A stretch of DNA of 64,000 nucleotides, taken from contig CAJUDJ010000005.1 of the NCBI GenBank assembly GCA_910584985.1, positions 1 through 64,000 on the forward strand, read 5' to 3'. Every line of letters starts with the position of its first letter. Within the stretch, counting starts at the first letter, position 1. A program made the position numbers and the translations under genes. Positions 24,340 to 33,573 of the stretch are shown here, piece after piece. The stretch is from an uncultured Eubacterium sp. Its GTDB lineage: Bacteria > Bacillota > Clostridia > Oscillospirales > Acutalibacteraceae. Under the pieces are notes generated by a model that searched no databases, was not told the DNA's origin, and worked only from the letters and a program-made list of their open reading frames with translations.

Positions 24340-26046
24340 TCAGGCAGCGGCCCTTATTTCAAAATCACCGCTTACGGAATCAAAGTCAATTTCCGTGCTT
24401 CCGTTGCCATAGGTGAATGTGCCGTTTCTGCCTTTTTTGTCGGTAACGCTGCTGATATTGTCAAATCCGTTTTTTCTGAAACTGCCCGAAACCGTTGACG
24501 CCTTAACGGTAAATCCGTTTATATCCTTTGGAAGTGTTAATGTAAAATCGCCGCTTACGGTGTCCGAATCAACCTCTGCAGGCACGGCGAAGGTTGTTAT
24601 ATCAGAATTTCCGCTTACGCCGTTTGTGTCTATATCCGTGAAGCTGCCGGATGCAGTAATGTTTCCGCTTACTGTGTCAAAGCTGATTTCCGCTGCGTTG
24701 ATTCCGTTTACGTTCACATTTGATGAAATGCTTTCTATATCAAGCTCTGCAAGGCTCAGCCCATCGGGAAGGCGCAGTGTAAGCTCCTTGTCTGACGGAT
24801 TTACATTTCTTAATCCAGATTTGCAGAATTTGATTTTCAACTCGCTTCCGTCAACGCGGTATCTGAGCGCCCAGTCTGCATTGCTCTGTTCAGGTTCTTT
24901 AATGGAAATGGTTTCGCCGCCATAGTATTCAACATGTATGTCGCTGCTGATCCAGTCCACGGAAATTTTTGATATTCCGTTTACGGGAACTTCGGCACTG
25001 CCCGTGGAATATAATTTTTCGTTTTCATAATCGTCAAACTCAATAACATTATCCACTACGGACGGAACAAAATCACCAAGCCAGTTCATTCCCTTGCCGA
25101 GAAAGCCGAAAACACAACTGATTGCCACAACAGCTACAATTGTAATTCCGCAGATTATGGATATAATAATTGCTGTTATGTTTGAGCTTTTGGATTTGTT
25201 ATTGACCGGATAGGCATTTCCGTCCGGCGAATAATAGGTGCCGGTTGCTTCGTTATATCTGTTTGGGTGTGTTTTCTTATAAGCATCGCATATCAGATAA
25301 TACATCGGAATAGTTATGAATAAAATCCATGTGGGATGCCATACGTAGAAGCACATGCCGCCAGTCAGATACAGTGCAGCCACAAATACCGGATATGCAA
25401 AGTGAGACGGATTTTTTGTATTAAAAGCTGTAACAGCCGATTCTATAATAGGAATTAATAAAAATAATATCCAGCCTGCTGCCCAGCCTCTGTGCGTTGT
25501 GAATCCCAAAAACAGATAAAGAATAACTGCGGAAATCGGAAGCAAAGCATGAAGCCATGGATTTTTCGGGGGTTTTTGCTTGCTGTCATAATAAACATGG
25601 CCGCTGTTCTGCACATGAACACCGCTGCCGCTTACATGCACGTTATCTCCGTTTTTGCTTTCCACATGAATGCCATCCCAGCCGATATGAACCTTATCTT
25701 TTCCATCATTCATATTGAAACCGTTGTCAAACTGAATTTCAGGTTCGGGTTGCTCTTCCTTTTCATTATTATTGCAGTTATCGTCGCTCTCCTGTGAAAC
25801 GGTTTCTTCAGCCGGTTGTTCCTCAGGCGCTTTTTTCGGCTGTTCGCTTCCGTTCAGCAATTCATCAATTGTAACGCCGTAAAGGTTGGCTAAAGCAATT
25901 AAATTGTCTGTGTCAGGGCTGCTTTCCGAACGCTCCCATTTTGATATTGCCTGTCTGGAAACACCTATCTTTTCGGCAAGCTCCTCCTGTGAATAGCCAT
26001 TGGCTTTTCTGTATTCAAAAAGCCTTTTTGCTGTTTCAATATTCAT
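24340..26046 (-). CDS. XRE-type DNA-binding, membrane and DUF4097-like fusion protein
   Basis: A 568-residue protein in three parts. Residues 1-67 are a Cro/CI-type helix-turn-helix (GYSQEELAEKIGVSRQAISK, then WERSESSPD). After an acidic linker and two short repeats (VHIGWDGIHVE, VHVSGSGVHVQ), about five hydrophobic segments occupy roughly 165-325. Residues 345-568 are a DUF4097-like beta solenoid with repeated SGNI/SGDF turns (SFDTVSGNITASG, VDSDTVSGDFTLTLP). This joins a cytoplasmic DNA-binding head to an outward beta-helix, so it could be a membrane-tethered one-component sensor. Strong site GAGGTGATAAG before ATG. Monocistronic. Confidence 0.82.
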   Translation of the reverse strand: MNIETAKRLFEYRKANGYSQEELAEKIGVSRQAISKWERSESSPDTDNLIALANLYGVTIDELLNGSEQPKKAPEEQPAEETVSQESDDNCNNNEKEEQPEPEIQFDNGFNMNDGKDKVHIGWDGIHVESKNGDNVHVSGSGVHVQNSGHVYYDSKQKPPKNPWLHALLPISAVILYLFLGFTTHRGWAAGWILFLLIPIIESAVTAFNTKNPSHFAYPVFVAALYLTGGMCFYVWHPTWILFITIPMYYLICDAYKKTHPNRYNEATGTYYSPDGNAYPVNNKSKSSNITAIIISIICGITIVAVVAISCVFGFLGKGMNWLGDFVPSVVDNVIEFDDYENEKLYSTGSAEVPVNGISKISVDWISSDIHVEYYGGETISIKEPEQSNADWALRYRVDGSELKIKFCKSGLRNVNPSDKELTLRLPDGLSLAELDIESISSNVNVNGINAAEISFDTVSGNITASGSFTDIDTNGVSGNSDITTFAVPAEVDSDTVSGDFTLTLPKDINGFTVKASTVSGSFRKNGFDNISSVTDKKGRNGTFTYGNGSTEIDFDSVSGDFEIRAAA

Positions 26047-26180
26047 CTTATCACCTCACCTAAAATTTTAGCAGTAGCATGGAAAGAATGCCATAAACTC
26101 TGCTTTTCATTTGCGATATTCTGGTTTTCAATTCCGCAACTATTGGTTGCAAAAGCTGTATTCAAGCCATTTTTATGCGG

Positions 26181-27242
26181 TTATTTTACTGAAAAACGGA
26201 ATTCGGTAACGGTTCTGAATTCTTTGTTCGGCATAACATATTCAAAGGGAAATTCTTCGGGATGGTTTACACTGTCCGGATAAAATTGCGTTTCAAGCGC
26301 CACACCCCTTCTGAAGGTAACGCTGCCGTTTTCCTTTCCGGGGTTGCCTGCCTTTGCCAGCCATCCGCCGCAGTAAAGCTGGATGCCCGGCAGGTCCGTA
26401 TAAACGGAAAGTTGCCTGCCGCTTTTTTCATCGTAAAGCACAGCGGCTTCAGTAAAATCACGTGGCTGTTTATTCAGGCAATAGTTATTGTCATATCCGA
26501 TTCCGTCAATAATAGCACGGAACGGTTCATCAATTTTTTCGCCGATTTTATGCATTTCATTAAAGTCCATCATTGTGCCATGAACTGCGCCGAGCTTTCC
26601 TGTGGGAAGCTGGCATTCATCTGTTTCCGTAAAGAAATCGGCATTGATTTTAAGATAATGGTTTTCAACGGTTTCCGCCGGATTTCCCGAAAGATTGAAA
26701 TAAGCATGGTTTGTTGGGTTTGCTGCTGTCTTTTTATCGCTTAAAACGGTGTATTCAAGCCGCAAAATATTATCTTCCGTAAAGGTGTATTTGGCTGTTA
26801 ATGTAAAATTACCGGGGAAACCGTCCTCCATATCAGGCGAAAACTTTTTAAATGTTACAGAGTTATCAGACATTTCTTTAATTTCCCAAGGCGTAAAACT
26901 GAAACGGCCGCCGCCGTGAAGCGTCCATGTGCCCTGATTGTTCGGCGTGTGATATTCCGTGCTGTCAATCGAAAATTTGGCATCTCTTATTCTGTTTGCA
27001 ACTCTGCCTACCAAGAGCCCCTGATAGCCGAGGTCGCCGTCCATATAATATTTGGGCGCATCAAAGCCCAGAACAACGTCTGCCAGATTTCCGTTTCTGT
27101 CCGGCACGCAAATTGCCTGTATGCCTCCGCCAAGTGTTTGAAGCGAAACGGAAGCGCCGGATTTATTTGTTATTGTATAAAGGTCTATTTCCGTGCCGTC
27201 CTCTAATTTTCCGAAAAAAGATTTGCTTATGCTCATAATCAT
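26181..27242 (-). CDS. galM: Aldose 1-epimerase (mutarotase)
   Basis: A 353-residue enzyme that interconverts alpha and beta forms of galactose or glucose. The catalytic His is in NPTNHAYFNLSG and the Glu in VALETQFYPDSVNHPE; the substrate Arg is in VGRVANRIRDAKF. Its size matches the family. Site AAAGG before ATG 27242. No other Leloir-pathway gene adjoins it; the GH2 enzyme at 53.6 kb could supply its substrate. The 134-base gap to the XRE gene holds nothing I can name. Confidence 0.94.
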   Translation of the reverse strand: MIMSISKSFFGKLEDGTEIDLYTITNKSGASVSLQTLGGGIQAICVPDRNGNLADVVLGFDAPKYYMDGDLGYQGLLVGRVANRIRDAKFSIDSTEYHTPNNQGTWTLHGGGRFSFTPWEIKEMSDNSVTFKKFSPDMEDGFPGNFTLTAKYTFTEDNILRLEYTVLSDKKTAANPTNHAYFNLSGNPAETVENHYLKINADFFTETDECQLPTGKLGAVHGTMMDFNEMHKIGEKIDEPFRAIIDGIGYDNNYCLNKQPRDFTEAAVLYDEKSGRQLSVYTDLPGIQLYCGGWLAKAGNPGKENGSVTFRRGVALETQFYPDSVNHPEEFPFEYVMPNKEFRTVTEFRFSVK

Positions 27243-27275
27243 ACTGCCTTTCTGTTTTATTTAAATTCTATTTTG

Positions 27276-27304
27276 AGTATAAACCGAAATGTAAACAAAT
27301 TCAA
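27276..27304 (-). promoter_or_regulatory. galM promoter
   Basis: On the minus strand: TTGAAT (complement of 27299-27304), 17 bases, TATACT (complement of 27276-27281). Confidence 0.65.
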
Positions 27305-27311
27305 TAGAATC

Positions 27312-27340
27312 TTGACATTTGGCAGTATAAAATATATTCT
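27312..27340 (+). promoter_or_regulatory. Promoter of the FHA-FtsW/RodA-PBP operon
   Basis: TTGACA (27312-27317), 17 bases, TATTCT (27335-27340); TATATT at 27333 is an alternative minus-ten. Confidence 0.65.
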
Positions 27341-27388
27341 ATATTAAAAACATTATTAATATTTACAGATTTGAAAGGGATGTTCCGC

Positions 27389-28138
27389 TTGGAAAACATA
27401 CTTATGGTTTTTACATCGGTAATGCGCTATGTATTTCCTGTTGTTGCCGTTATTGTGGTGGCAGTGTGCGTGGTTTCACTGTTCAGAAACAGACCCCGTA
27501 TTCACAAAATGGCACAGCTTACAGATAAGAACAACGGTTCAGTGATAGATATAAATCACTGGGAAACCTCTATCGGAAAGTCAAGGGCAAATGATATTGT
27601 TCTGCCTGTTCCGGCAGTTTCAAGATTTCATGCGGTTATAGCAAAAAAAAGAAGCGAATGGATTATAACGGACACCTTTTCCAAAAACGGAATCAAGGTA
27701 AACGGCAAAAAGGTGGACGGAAAAACTGCGCTCAATGACGGCGATGTAATCGAAATCGGCAGTATTCCGCTTGAATTCCAGTGTGCGGAGGCACTTTCAA
27801 GCGAAATGAAAAAGCAGATCAGAAATCAGGCACGCACAACGGCAAAAGTGGTTGCATATGCAGTGCTTGTGGACACAAAAAGCCACCGACCCGTTTATCT
27901 GAAGAAAAAGGATGTTTTAATCGGCAGAGAGGATGGCTGCGATATTCAGCTGCTTTCAAACACCGTTTCGGGAAAGCATGCAAGAATACATCTTACAACA
28001 AAGGGCTGGGCGCTCTCCGATTTGGAAAGCCATAACGGAACAAAGCTGAACGGAAGATATATAAACCAGCCGCAGCTTATATTTGATGAGGATATGATTA
28101 CTTTCGGCGACAAGGTGTTTGTATTCTATGAAAAGTGA
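27389..28138 (+). CDS. Membrane protein with two FHA domains
   Basis: About 249 residues. An N-terminal membrane segment (about 12-34) is followed by two FHA domains: residues about 48-112 (IGKSRANDIVLPVPAVSRFH, FSKNGIKVNG) and about 165-245 (VLIGREDGCDIQLLSNTVSG, DLESHNGTKLNG). FHA domains bind phosphothreonine. The next two genes are an FtsW/RodA-type flippase/polymerase and a transpeptidase, an arrangement also known in Actinobacteria with Ser/Thr kinase control. The start is uncertain: TTG 27389 is nine bases from AAAGGG, whereas ATG 27380 lies immediately against that site. Confidence 0.85.
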   Translation: MENILMVFTSVMRYVFPVVAVIVVAVCVVSLFRNRPRIHKMAQLTDKNNGSVIDINHWETSIGKSRANDIVLPVPAVSRFHAVIAKKRSEWIITDTFSKNGIKVNGKKVDGKTALNDGDVIEIGSIPLEFQCAEALSSEMKKQIRNQARTTAKVVAYAVLVDTKSHRPVYLKKKDVLIGREDGCDIQLLSNTVSGKHARIHLTTKGWALSDLESHNGTKLNGRYINQPQLIFDEDMITFGDKVFVFYEK

Positions 28139-28148
28139 GGTGGGAAAA

Positions 28149-29414
28149 ATGGGTAAAAAAGGGCAGAAAAGGCTTCCGAAAATCAAGCCGATAAATAATT
28201 TTGCAATGCTTCTGATTATATCTGTTTTCCAGCTTGTAACCGCGTTTCTTGCTGCTTACAGCGGCGAAGCCTTTGAAAGCAAGGTTATGATAGCTGCAGC
28301 ACTGCTTGCAGCAACGGAATGGATTTATCTGATTGCATTTTATACCATTATGCACAGACGGAATTTTGAACTTGAGCTTATTGCATTTTTTCTTTGCGGC
28401 ACAGGACTTTCCGTTATCGGCTCCGTAAATGCGGAGAGTGCACTTAAGCAGTATTTTATGATTCTTGCCGGGATATGCATATATATTTTTATGGTGTTTA
28501 TACTCGGTAATGTGGATTTATGCATGAAGCTGCGCCTGCCTGTTGCGGTGGGGGCGATACTGCTTCTGATTGTAAACCTTGCAATTGCAAAGGTAACAAA
28601 CGGTGCAAGAAACTGGATAACCATAGGCGGCATTACCTTTCAGCCGTCTGAATTTGTAAAAATTGCATTTGTTTTTGTAGGTGCGGCAACGCTTGAAAAA
28701 ATACAGACCAGTAAAAATATTTTTGCCTATATCGGTTTTTCGGTTGCCTGTGTGGGCGCACTGGTTTTAATTAAGGATTTCGGCACGGCACTGGTGTTTT
28801 TCATTACATTTCTGATTATTGCCTTTATGACCTCGGGTGATATAAAAACCATTATTCTTGCTGTTGCTTCCGCCGTACTGGGTGCCGGAATTGTGGTGAA
28901 ATACAAATCTTATGTAACCGCAAGGTTTTCGGTTTACCGCCACATCTGGGAACCTGATTTTTACAACGGAAGCGGTTATCAGCAAACCAGAACGCTGGTG
29001 GGTATCGCTTCGGGCGGCCTTCTGGGCCTTGGAATCGGAAACGGAAATACAAGGCATGTGTTTGCGTCAACAACGGATTTGATTTTTGGCGTTATCTGTG
29101 AGGAATGGGGCTTTATTTTTGCCGTTATTCTTGTGCTCACTTTTGTTGCGATAGCTGTTTCGGCACTGATTAATTCGATTGCTTCCAGATCCACCTTCTA
29201 CTCCATTGCCGCAGTGGCAGGCGCAGGTATGCTGCTTTTCCAGACGGCACTTAATATTTTCGGCATCACGGATGTGCTTCCGCTTACAGGTGTAACACTT
29301 CCGTTTGTAAGCCAGGGTGGGTCGTCCATGATGTGTTGCTGGGCAGTGCTTGCATTTATTAAGGCTTCTGATGTGCGCACCTATAATTATCTTGGGGGTG
29401 TGAAGAAAAAATGA
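28149..29414 (+). CDS. FtsW/RodA/SpoVE-family glycosyltransferase
   Basis: About 421 residues, ten or so membrane segments. SEDS-family landmarks: NGARNWITIGGITFQPSEFVK, the loop VKYKSYVTARFSVY, GYQQTRTLVGIASGGLLGLG and FVSQGGSSMMCCWAVLAF. SEDS proteins polymerise peptidoglycan glycan strands from lipid II with a cognate class B PBP. ATG 28149 is preferred because GAGGTGGG precedes it; it starts ten bases after the FHA stop. The PBP gene overlaps its stop by four bases. Confidence 0.93.
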   Translation: MGKKGQKRLPKIKPINNFAMLLIISVFQLVTAFLAAYSGEAFESKVMIAAALLAATEWIYLIAFYTIMHRRNFELELIAFFLCGTGLSVIGSVNAESALKQYFMILAGICIYIFMVFILGNVDLCMKLRLPVAVGAILLLIVNLAIAKVTNGARNWITIGGITFQPSEFVKIAFVFVGAATLEKIQTSKNIFAYIGFSVACVGALVLIKDFGTALVFFITFLIIAFMTSGDIKTIILAVASAVLGAGIVVKYKSYVTARFSVYRHIWEPDFYNGSGYQQTRTLVGIASGGLLGLGIGNGNTRHVFASTTDLIFGVICEEWGFIFAVILVLTFVAIAVSALINSIASRSTFYSIAAVAGAGMLLFQTALNIFGITDVLPLTGVTLPFVSQGGSSMMCCWAVLAFIKASDVRTYNYLGGVKKK

Positions 29415-30811
29415 AAATGATTACAAGAAGGGGCATTTTCCTCTGGATTTTATCTGTTCTTTTTCTGTGCGGCCTTATTTTTATGACGGCAAGCCTTATT
29501 GAAGACGGCGATGAATGGGTTATGAAGTTTTATAACAGCCATGTTTACAGCGATGGAAAGCTGATTGCTGCCGGTTCCGTCAGAGACAGGGACGGCGCGG
29601 TGCTTGCGGAAACCAAGGACGGCGACCGTGTTTATAATGAAAATAAAATAACAAGAATGGCCAATCTTCACGCTGTGGGAGATATGAGAGGTTTTATTTC
29701 AACAGGTGTGCAGTCTGTTTTTGAATCCGAGCTTGTGGGCTATAATGTGGTTTCGGGTGTATATGGAATTGAAAGCAGTAGAAGCGGAAATGATCTGAAG
29801 CTTACGATTGATTCCGAAATCAATCAGATTGCCTATAATGCGCTTGAGGGAAGAAAGGGCACAATCGGCGTTGTAAATTATAAAACGGGCGATATTGTAT
29901 GCATGATTTCTGCACCAACCTATGATGTGAATAATGTTCCCCGTGATATTAATACGAATAGTAAATACGAAGGCGTATATATGAATCGTTTTCTTACAGG
30001 GCTTTATACGCCGGGTTCAACCTTTAAAATTGTATCCACAATATGTGCACTCGAAAACTTAGGCAATGATGTGCTTACAAGAAGCTGGACCTGTAACAGA
30101 ATACTGGATGTTGACGGAATAAAAGAAGATAATATTATCTGCAACGGAAGGCACGGTAAAGTGGATTTTGAAGAAGCACTTGCAAAAAGCTGCAACTCGG
30201 CTTTCGGCGAGCTTACGATAGAGCTTGGCCCGGATAAACTCAGGGCAACCACTGAAAAGCTCGGCTTAACCTCTTCTGTTACCGTAAGCGGGAAAATTGC
30301 ATCCACGGCAGGCAGGTTTCCGCTGAAAAGCGATGCGGCGGATACAACGGTGGGATGGACAGGTATAGGCCAGGGTGAAACGCTGGTAAATCCGGCATCC
30401 ATGCTTCGCCTGATGTGTGCCATTGCAAATGACGGAAAAGCAGTTTCATTTAATATAATAGATACCTTTTCCAATCAGGCAGGCAAAAAACTCGGCATAA
30501 CTTTTAAGGCGGATGAAACTCAGCTGATTAGTTCTGAAACGGCTGCAACGGTTAAGAAGCTGATGCGGAACAATGTTACGGCACAGTATGGGGAATCCAA
30601 TTTCAAGGGCCTTAATATATGTGCAAAATCAGGAACGGCTGAAATTGATGATGTGTCTGAGCATAACACGGCATGGTTTGTCGGTTTTCTGGATGACAGC
30701 GAGCATCCCTATGCCTTTGTGGTTGTTGCCGAAAGAGGAAATTACGGTGCTAAGGTAGCAGGCGCAATGGCGAATAAAGTGCTTCAGGCAATTTTGGAAC
30801 AGGATAAATAA
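29411..30811 (+). CDS. Class B penicillin-binding protein (transpeptidase)
   Basis: A 466-residue protein. One N-terminal membrane segment (about 8-28), then a short dimer-type region beginning VRDRDGAVLAETKDG, then the transpeptidase domain: active Ser203 in PGSTFKIV, SCN motif in AKSCNSAFGELT, and KSG (Lys406) where most class B PBPs have KTG. It resembles actinobacterial PbpA in size and in pairing with a SEDS gene, overlapping it as ATGA. It cross-links strands made by its SEDS partner, probably under the FHA protein's control (inference). Confidence 0.92.
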   Translation: MKMITRRGIFLWILSVLFLCGLIFMTASLIEDGDEWVMKFYNSHVYSDGKLIAAGSVRDRDGAVLAETKDGDRVYNENKITRMANLHAVGDMRGFISTGVQSVFESELVGYNVVSGVYGIESSRSGNDLKLTIDSEINQIAYNALEGRKGTIGVVNYKTGDIVCMISAPTYDVNNVPRDINTNSKYEGVYMNRFLTGLYTPGSTFKIVSTICALENLGNDVLTRSWTCNRILDVDGIKEDNIICNGRHGKVDFEEALAKSCNSAFGELTIELGPDKLRATTEKLGLTSSVTVSGKIASTAGRFPLKSDAADTTVGWTGIGQGETLVNPASMLRLMCAIANDGKAVSFNIIDTFSNQAGKKLGITFKADETQLISSETAATVKKLMRNNVTAQYGESNFKGLNICAKSGTAEIDDVSEHNTAWFVGFLDDSEHPYAFVVVAERGNYGAKVAGAMANKVLQAILEQDK

Positions 30812-30814
30812 TGC

Positions 30815-32074
30815 ATGGAAGAAATAAATTTTGAAAAAAAGGCGGAAAGGGCACTGCTTATTTCCGTTGATACCGGCGATTTTGATGCCGATGCATCCAT
30901 AAACGAGCTTTCGGAGCTTGCCAAAACTGCGGGTGCAGAGGTTGTTGGCATGATGGTGCAGAAAAAAGCAGCTCCGTCCGCAGCTTCCTTTGTGGGTTCG
31001 GGCAGGCTGAGCGAAATTGCACATTTTTGTAAAATAAATGATATTGATATTCTGATTGCGGATGCAGAACTTACCCCTGTGCAGGTGAGAAATATTGAGG
31101 ATTTTGCAGATGTTAAAGTGGTTGACAGAACAACGCTGATACTTGATATTTTTGCAAAAAGAGCCCATTCCGCCGAGGGTAAAATTCAGGTTGAGCTGGC
31201 ACAGCTGAAATATGCACTGCCCCGTCTTTCAGGACAGGGAAAAAATCTTTCAAGGCTCGGCGGCGGAATCGGCACAAGAGGGCCTGGCGAAACGAAGCTC
31301 GAATCGGATAAGCGCCATATCAGAAAAAGAATACAGTATCTGAATGAAAGCCTTGTTAAAATTGAAAAGCGCAGGCAGGCTGTGCACCGCCGCAGACAGA
31401 AGAACGGAGCTTATGCGGTTGCTATTGTCGGCTATACAAACGCAGGAAAATCAACGCTGATGAACCGGCTTACCGATGCAGGCGTGCTGGAAGAAAACAA
31501 GCTGTTTGCAACGCTTGATCCCACTGCAAGAAAGCTTACACTGCCGGACGGTAGACAGGTGATGCTGATTGATACGGTCGGGCTTGTAAGAAGGCTTCCC
31601 CATCAGCTTGTGGATGCCTTTAAATCCACGCTTGAGGAAGCGCTGTGGGCGGATGTTATTCTGAATGTTTGTGATGCCTCAAGTGAAGAATGCAGCGAGC
31701 ATGTTAAGGTTACAAATGATTTGCTTTCTGCACTAGGCTGTGATGGAAAGCCGATTATCAATGTTCTGAATAAATGCGATCTGCTTCCCGATTTGCTGGA
31801 TTTTCTGCTGATCGGAAGAAGTGTAAGAATCAGTGCCAAAACAGGACTTGGAATAGAAAGCCTTCTGGAGGAAATTTCAAAGGCTCTTCCGGAAAAAACA
31901 GTGTCTGTTAAGCTGCTTATTCCGTTTTCCGAAGCCAGAATCGTAAACGAAATCAGACAACACGGAACAGTAGAGACAGAGGAATACACGGAAAACGGTA
32001 TAAAAATAACTGCCTGTGCCAAAACAGATTATATTGAAACCGTAAAAGAATATATCATCGGCAGTGAATCGTAA
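30815..32074 (+). CDS. hflX: GTPase HflX
   Basis: A 419-residue ribosome-associated GTPase, a rescue/splitting factor for stalled 70S ribosomes. The N-terminal domain has FVGSGRLSEIA and VVDRTTLILDIFAKRA, followed by the Gly-rich RLGGGIGTRGPGETKLE. G motifs: G1 GYTNAGKST, G3 DTVGLVRRLP, G4 NKCD. ATG 30815 lies four bases after the PBP stop, with AGGA ten bases upstream. Confidence 0.95.
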   Translation: MEEINFEKKAERALLISVDTGDFDADASINELSELAKTAGAEVVGMMVQKKAAPSAASFVGSGRLSEIAHFCKINDIDILIADAELTPVQVRNIEDFADVKVVDRTTLILDIFAKRAHSAEGKIQVELAQLKYALPRLSGQGKNLSRLGGGIGTRGPGETKLESDKRHIRKRIQYLNESLVKIEKRRQAVHRRRQKNGAYAVAIVGYTNAGKSTLMNRLTDAGVLEENKLFATLDPTARKLTLPDGRQVMLIDTVGLVRRLPHQLVDAFKSTLEEALWADVILNVCDASSEECSEHVKVTNDLLSALGCDGKPIINVLNKCDLLPDLLDFLLIGRSVRISAKTGLGIESLLEEISKALPEKTVSVKLLIPFSEARIVNEIRQHGTVETEEYTENGIKITACAKTDYIETVKEYIIGSES

Positions 32075-32143
32075 TCAGAATCGGTTATAAATCCGGTAAT
32101 ATTTATCAGAAAGCAATCATAAAATCAAATATGAGGTGGTTTT

Positions 32144-32620
32144 ATGAAAATGCTTACTTTAAGACTGAAGCCGAAAACCATTTTCGGTCTTCTCCTTGTT
32201 TTAACGGGAATTGTGGTAATTGTTATCACATTTGCTTCAAATCATATCAAAAGCAATGAAAGCGTTATGAATGCCGTTACACTTGAAACAAATGCACAGC
32301 GTGAGGAATATTTAACTTCCCTTGGCTGGGAGTTTAAAACAGACTGTGAAGAAAAGCAGGTTAAAATTCCTGCCGAATTCAATGATGTGTATTCAAGATA
32401 TAACGAAATTCAGAAATCGCAGGGTTTTGATCTGGAACAGTATAAAGGACAGGAGGTTACTGTTTATACATACAACATAACCAATTACAGCGGTTATGAA
32501 AACAGGGACTGCATATATGCAAATCTTCTTGTCTGCAACAATATGCTGATTGGGGGCGATGTGTGCTCCACCTCTGTTTCGGACGGCTTTATGCAGTCGT
32601 TGAAAAAGCAGCAGCCTTAA
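32144..32620 (+). CDS. DUF4830 domain protein, membrane-anchored
   Basis: A 158-residue protein. An N-terminal membrane anchor (about 13-33) precedes the DUF4830 pattern: REEYLTSLGWEFKT, IPAEFNDVYSRYNEIQKSQG, FDLEQYKGQEVTVYTYNITNY and a C-terminal ANLLVCNNMLIGGDVCS. Family function is unknown; members are common in Clostridia. GAGGTGG precedes ATG. It stands ten bases before the pseudouridine synthase gene. Confidence 0.8.
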   Translation: MKMLTLRLKPKTIFGLLLVLTGIVVIVITFASNHIKSNESVMNAVTLETNAQREEYLTSLGWEFKTDCEEKQVKIPAEFNDVYSRYNEIQKSQGFDLEQYKGQEVTVYTYNITNYSGYENRDCIYANLLVCNNMLIGGDVCSTSVSDGFMQSLKKQQP

Positions 32621-32629
32621 TTATGATTT

Positions 32630-33343
32630 ATGGAAAGAATAGATAAAATTATTTCAACAGAACTGAATATCGCAAGAACAGGCGCAAGGGAGCTAATAAA
32701 ATCGGGAAAGGTTTTTTTGAACGGTGTGCCTGTAAAATCCGCTTCTTTGAAAATAAATGAGGAAAGCGATATTCTGAATATCGGCGGAAAAGAAATACGA
32801 TTCAGAAAATATGTTTATATTATGATGAATAAGCCGGAGGGTGTTATTTCCTCTACGGACGGAAGAAAAACTGCCGAGAAAACCGTGATAGATATTCTGC
32901 CGGATGAAATGAAAAGAAAAAATCTTTTTCCTGCCGGCAGGTTGGATAAAAATACAACAGGCTTTGTTCTGATAACAGATGACGGCAACTTTGCCCATAG
33001 AATTCTGAGCCCGAAAAGCCATATCCCGAAAACCTATATTGCAGGGCTGGATAAACCCTTTGACGATATTGTTTTGAAAGCTTTCCAGAGCGGAATGACA
33101 ATCGGCAGTGATGTGTGCATGCCGGCAGTTCTGGAAGCAGTGAACGGGGATTTTAAAACTGCCCGTGTTGTTATAAAGCAGGGAATGTATCATCAGATTA
33201 AAAGAATGTTCAAAAGCTTCGGCATAGAGGTTTTAAGCCTTAAACGAATTAAGATGGGAAAACTGTGCCTGGACGAGGCTCTTGCGCCCGGAGCATGCAG
33301 ATTTATTGACAAAAAAGAGCTTGAAATGATTCTTTCGGAATAA
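32630..33343 (+). CDS. RsuA/RluB-family pseudouridine synthase
   Basis: A 237-residue enzyme. An S4 RNA-binding domain (1-60: RIDKIISTELNIARTGAREL) leads to the catalytic domain with the Asp motif AGRLDKNTTGFVLIT and the late KQGMYHQIKRMFKSFG. It isomerises one uridine in rRNA. The size and S4 head suggest the RsuA type (16S rRNA), but RluB/RluF types cannot be excluded. Confidence 0.9.
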   Translation: MERIDKIISTELNIARTGARELIKSGKVFLNGVPVKSASLKINEESDILNIGGKEIRFRKYVYIMMNKPEGVISSTDGRKTAEKTVIDILPDEMKRKNLFPAGRLDKNTTGFVLITDDGNFAHRILSPKSHIPKTYIAGLDKPFDDIVLKAFQSGMTIGSDVCMPAVLEAVNGDFKTARVVIKQGMYHQIKRMFKSFGIEVLSLKRIKMGKLCLDEALAPGACRFIDKKELEMILSE

Positions 33344-33358
33344 ATGCAGCAATTTGCG

Positions 33359-33426
33359 CCACAATGTTTTAGTGTTTGTCTTGTTTAGACAGCACTATAT
33401 ATTGTGGTTTTTTATTTAAATATTGG
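33359..33426 (+). terminator. Terminator after the pseudouridine synthase gene
   Basis: CCACAAT (33359-33365) pairs with ATTGTGG (33411-33417) around an inner stem (AGTG-TTTGTC with GACAGCACT), followed by TTTTTTATTT. Confidence 0.75.
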
Positions 33427-33474
33427 AAGTTTATGCAAGTTGAACAAAAAAATAATAAAATATTGTTAAAAAGG

Positions 33475-33503
33475 TTGCAAATTGTTTAGAACCATTGTAT
33501 AAT
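33475..33503 (+). promoter_or_regulatory. Promoter of the CdaR-like regulator
   Basis: TTGCAA (33475-33480), 17 bases, TATAAT (33498-33503). The 65-base leader contains TGCAC-TTT-GTGCA followed by GTTTTTT (33522-33541), a weak terminator-like stem. Confidence 0.75.
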
Positions 33504-33573
33504 ATCAACAAGAGAATTATATGCACTTTGTGCAGTTTTTTAATATGCGTGCAGCATTAAGGGGGAATACATT

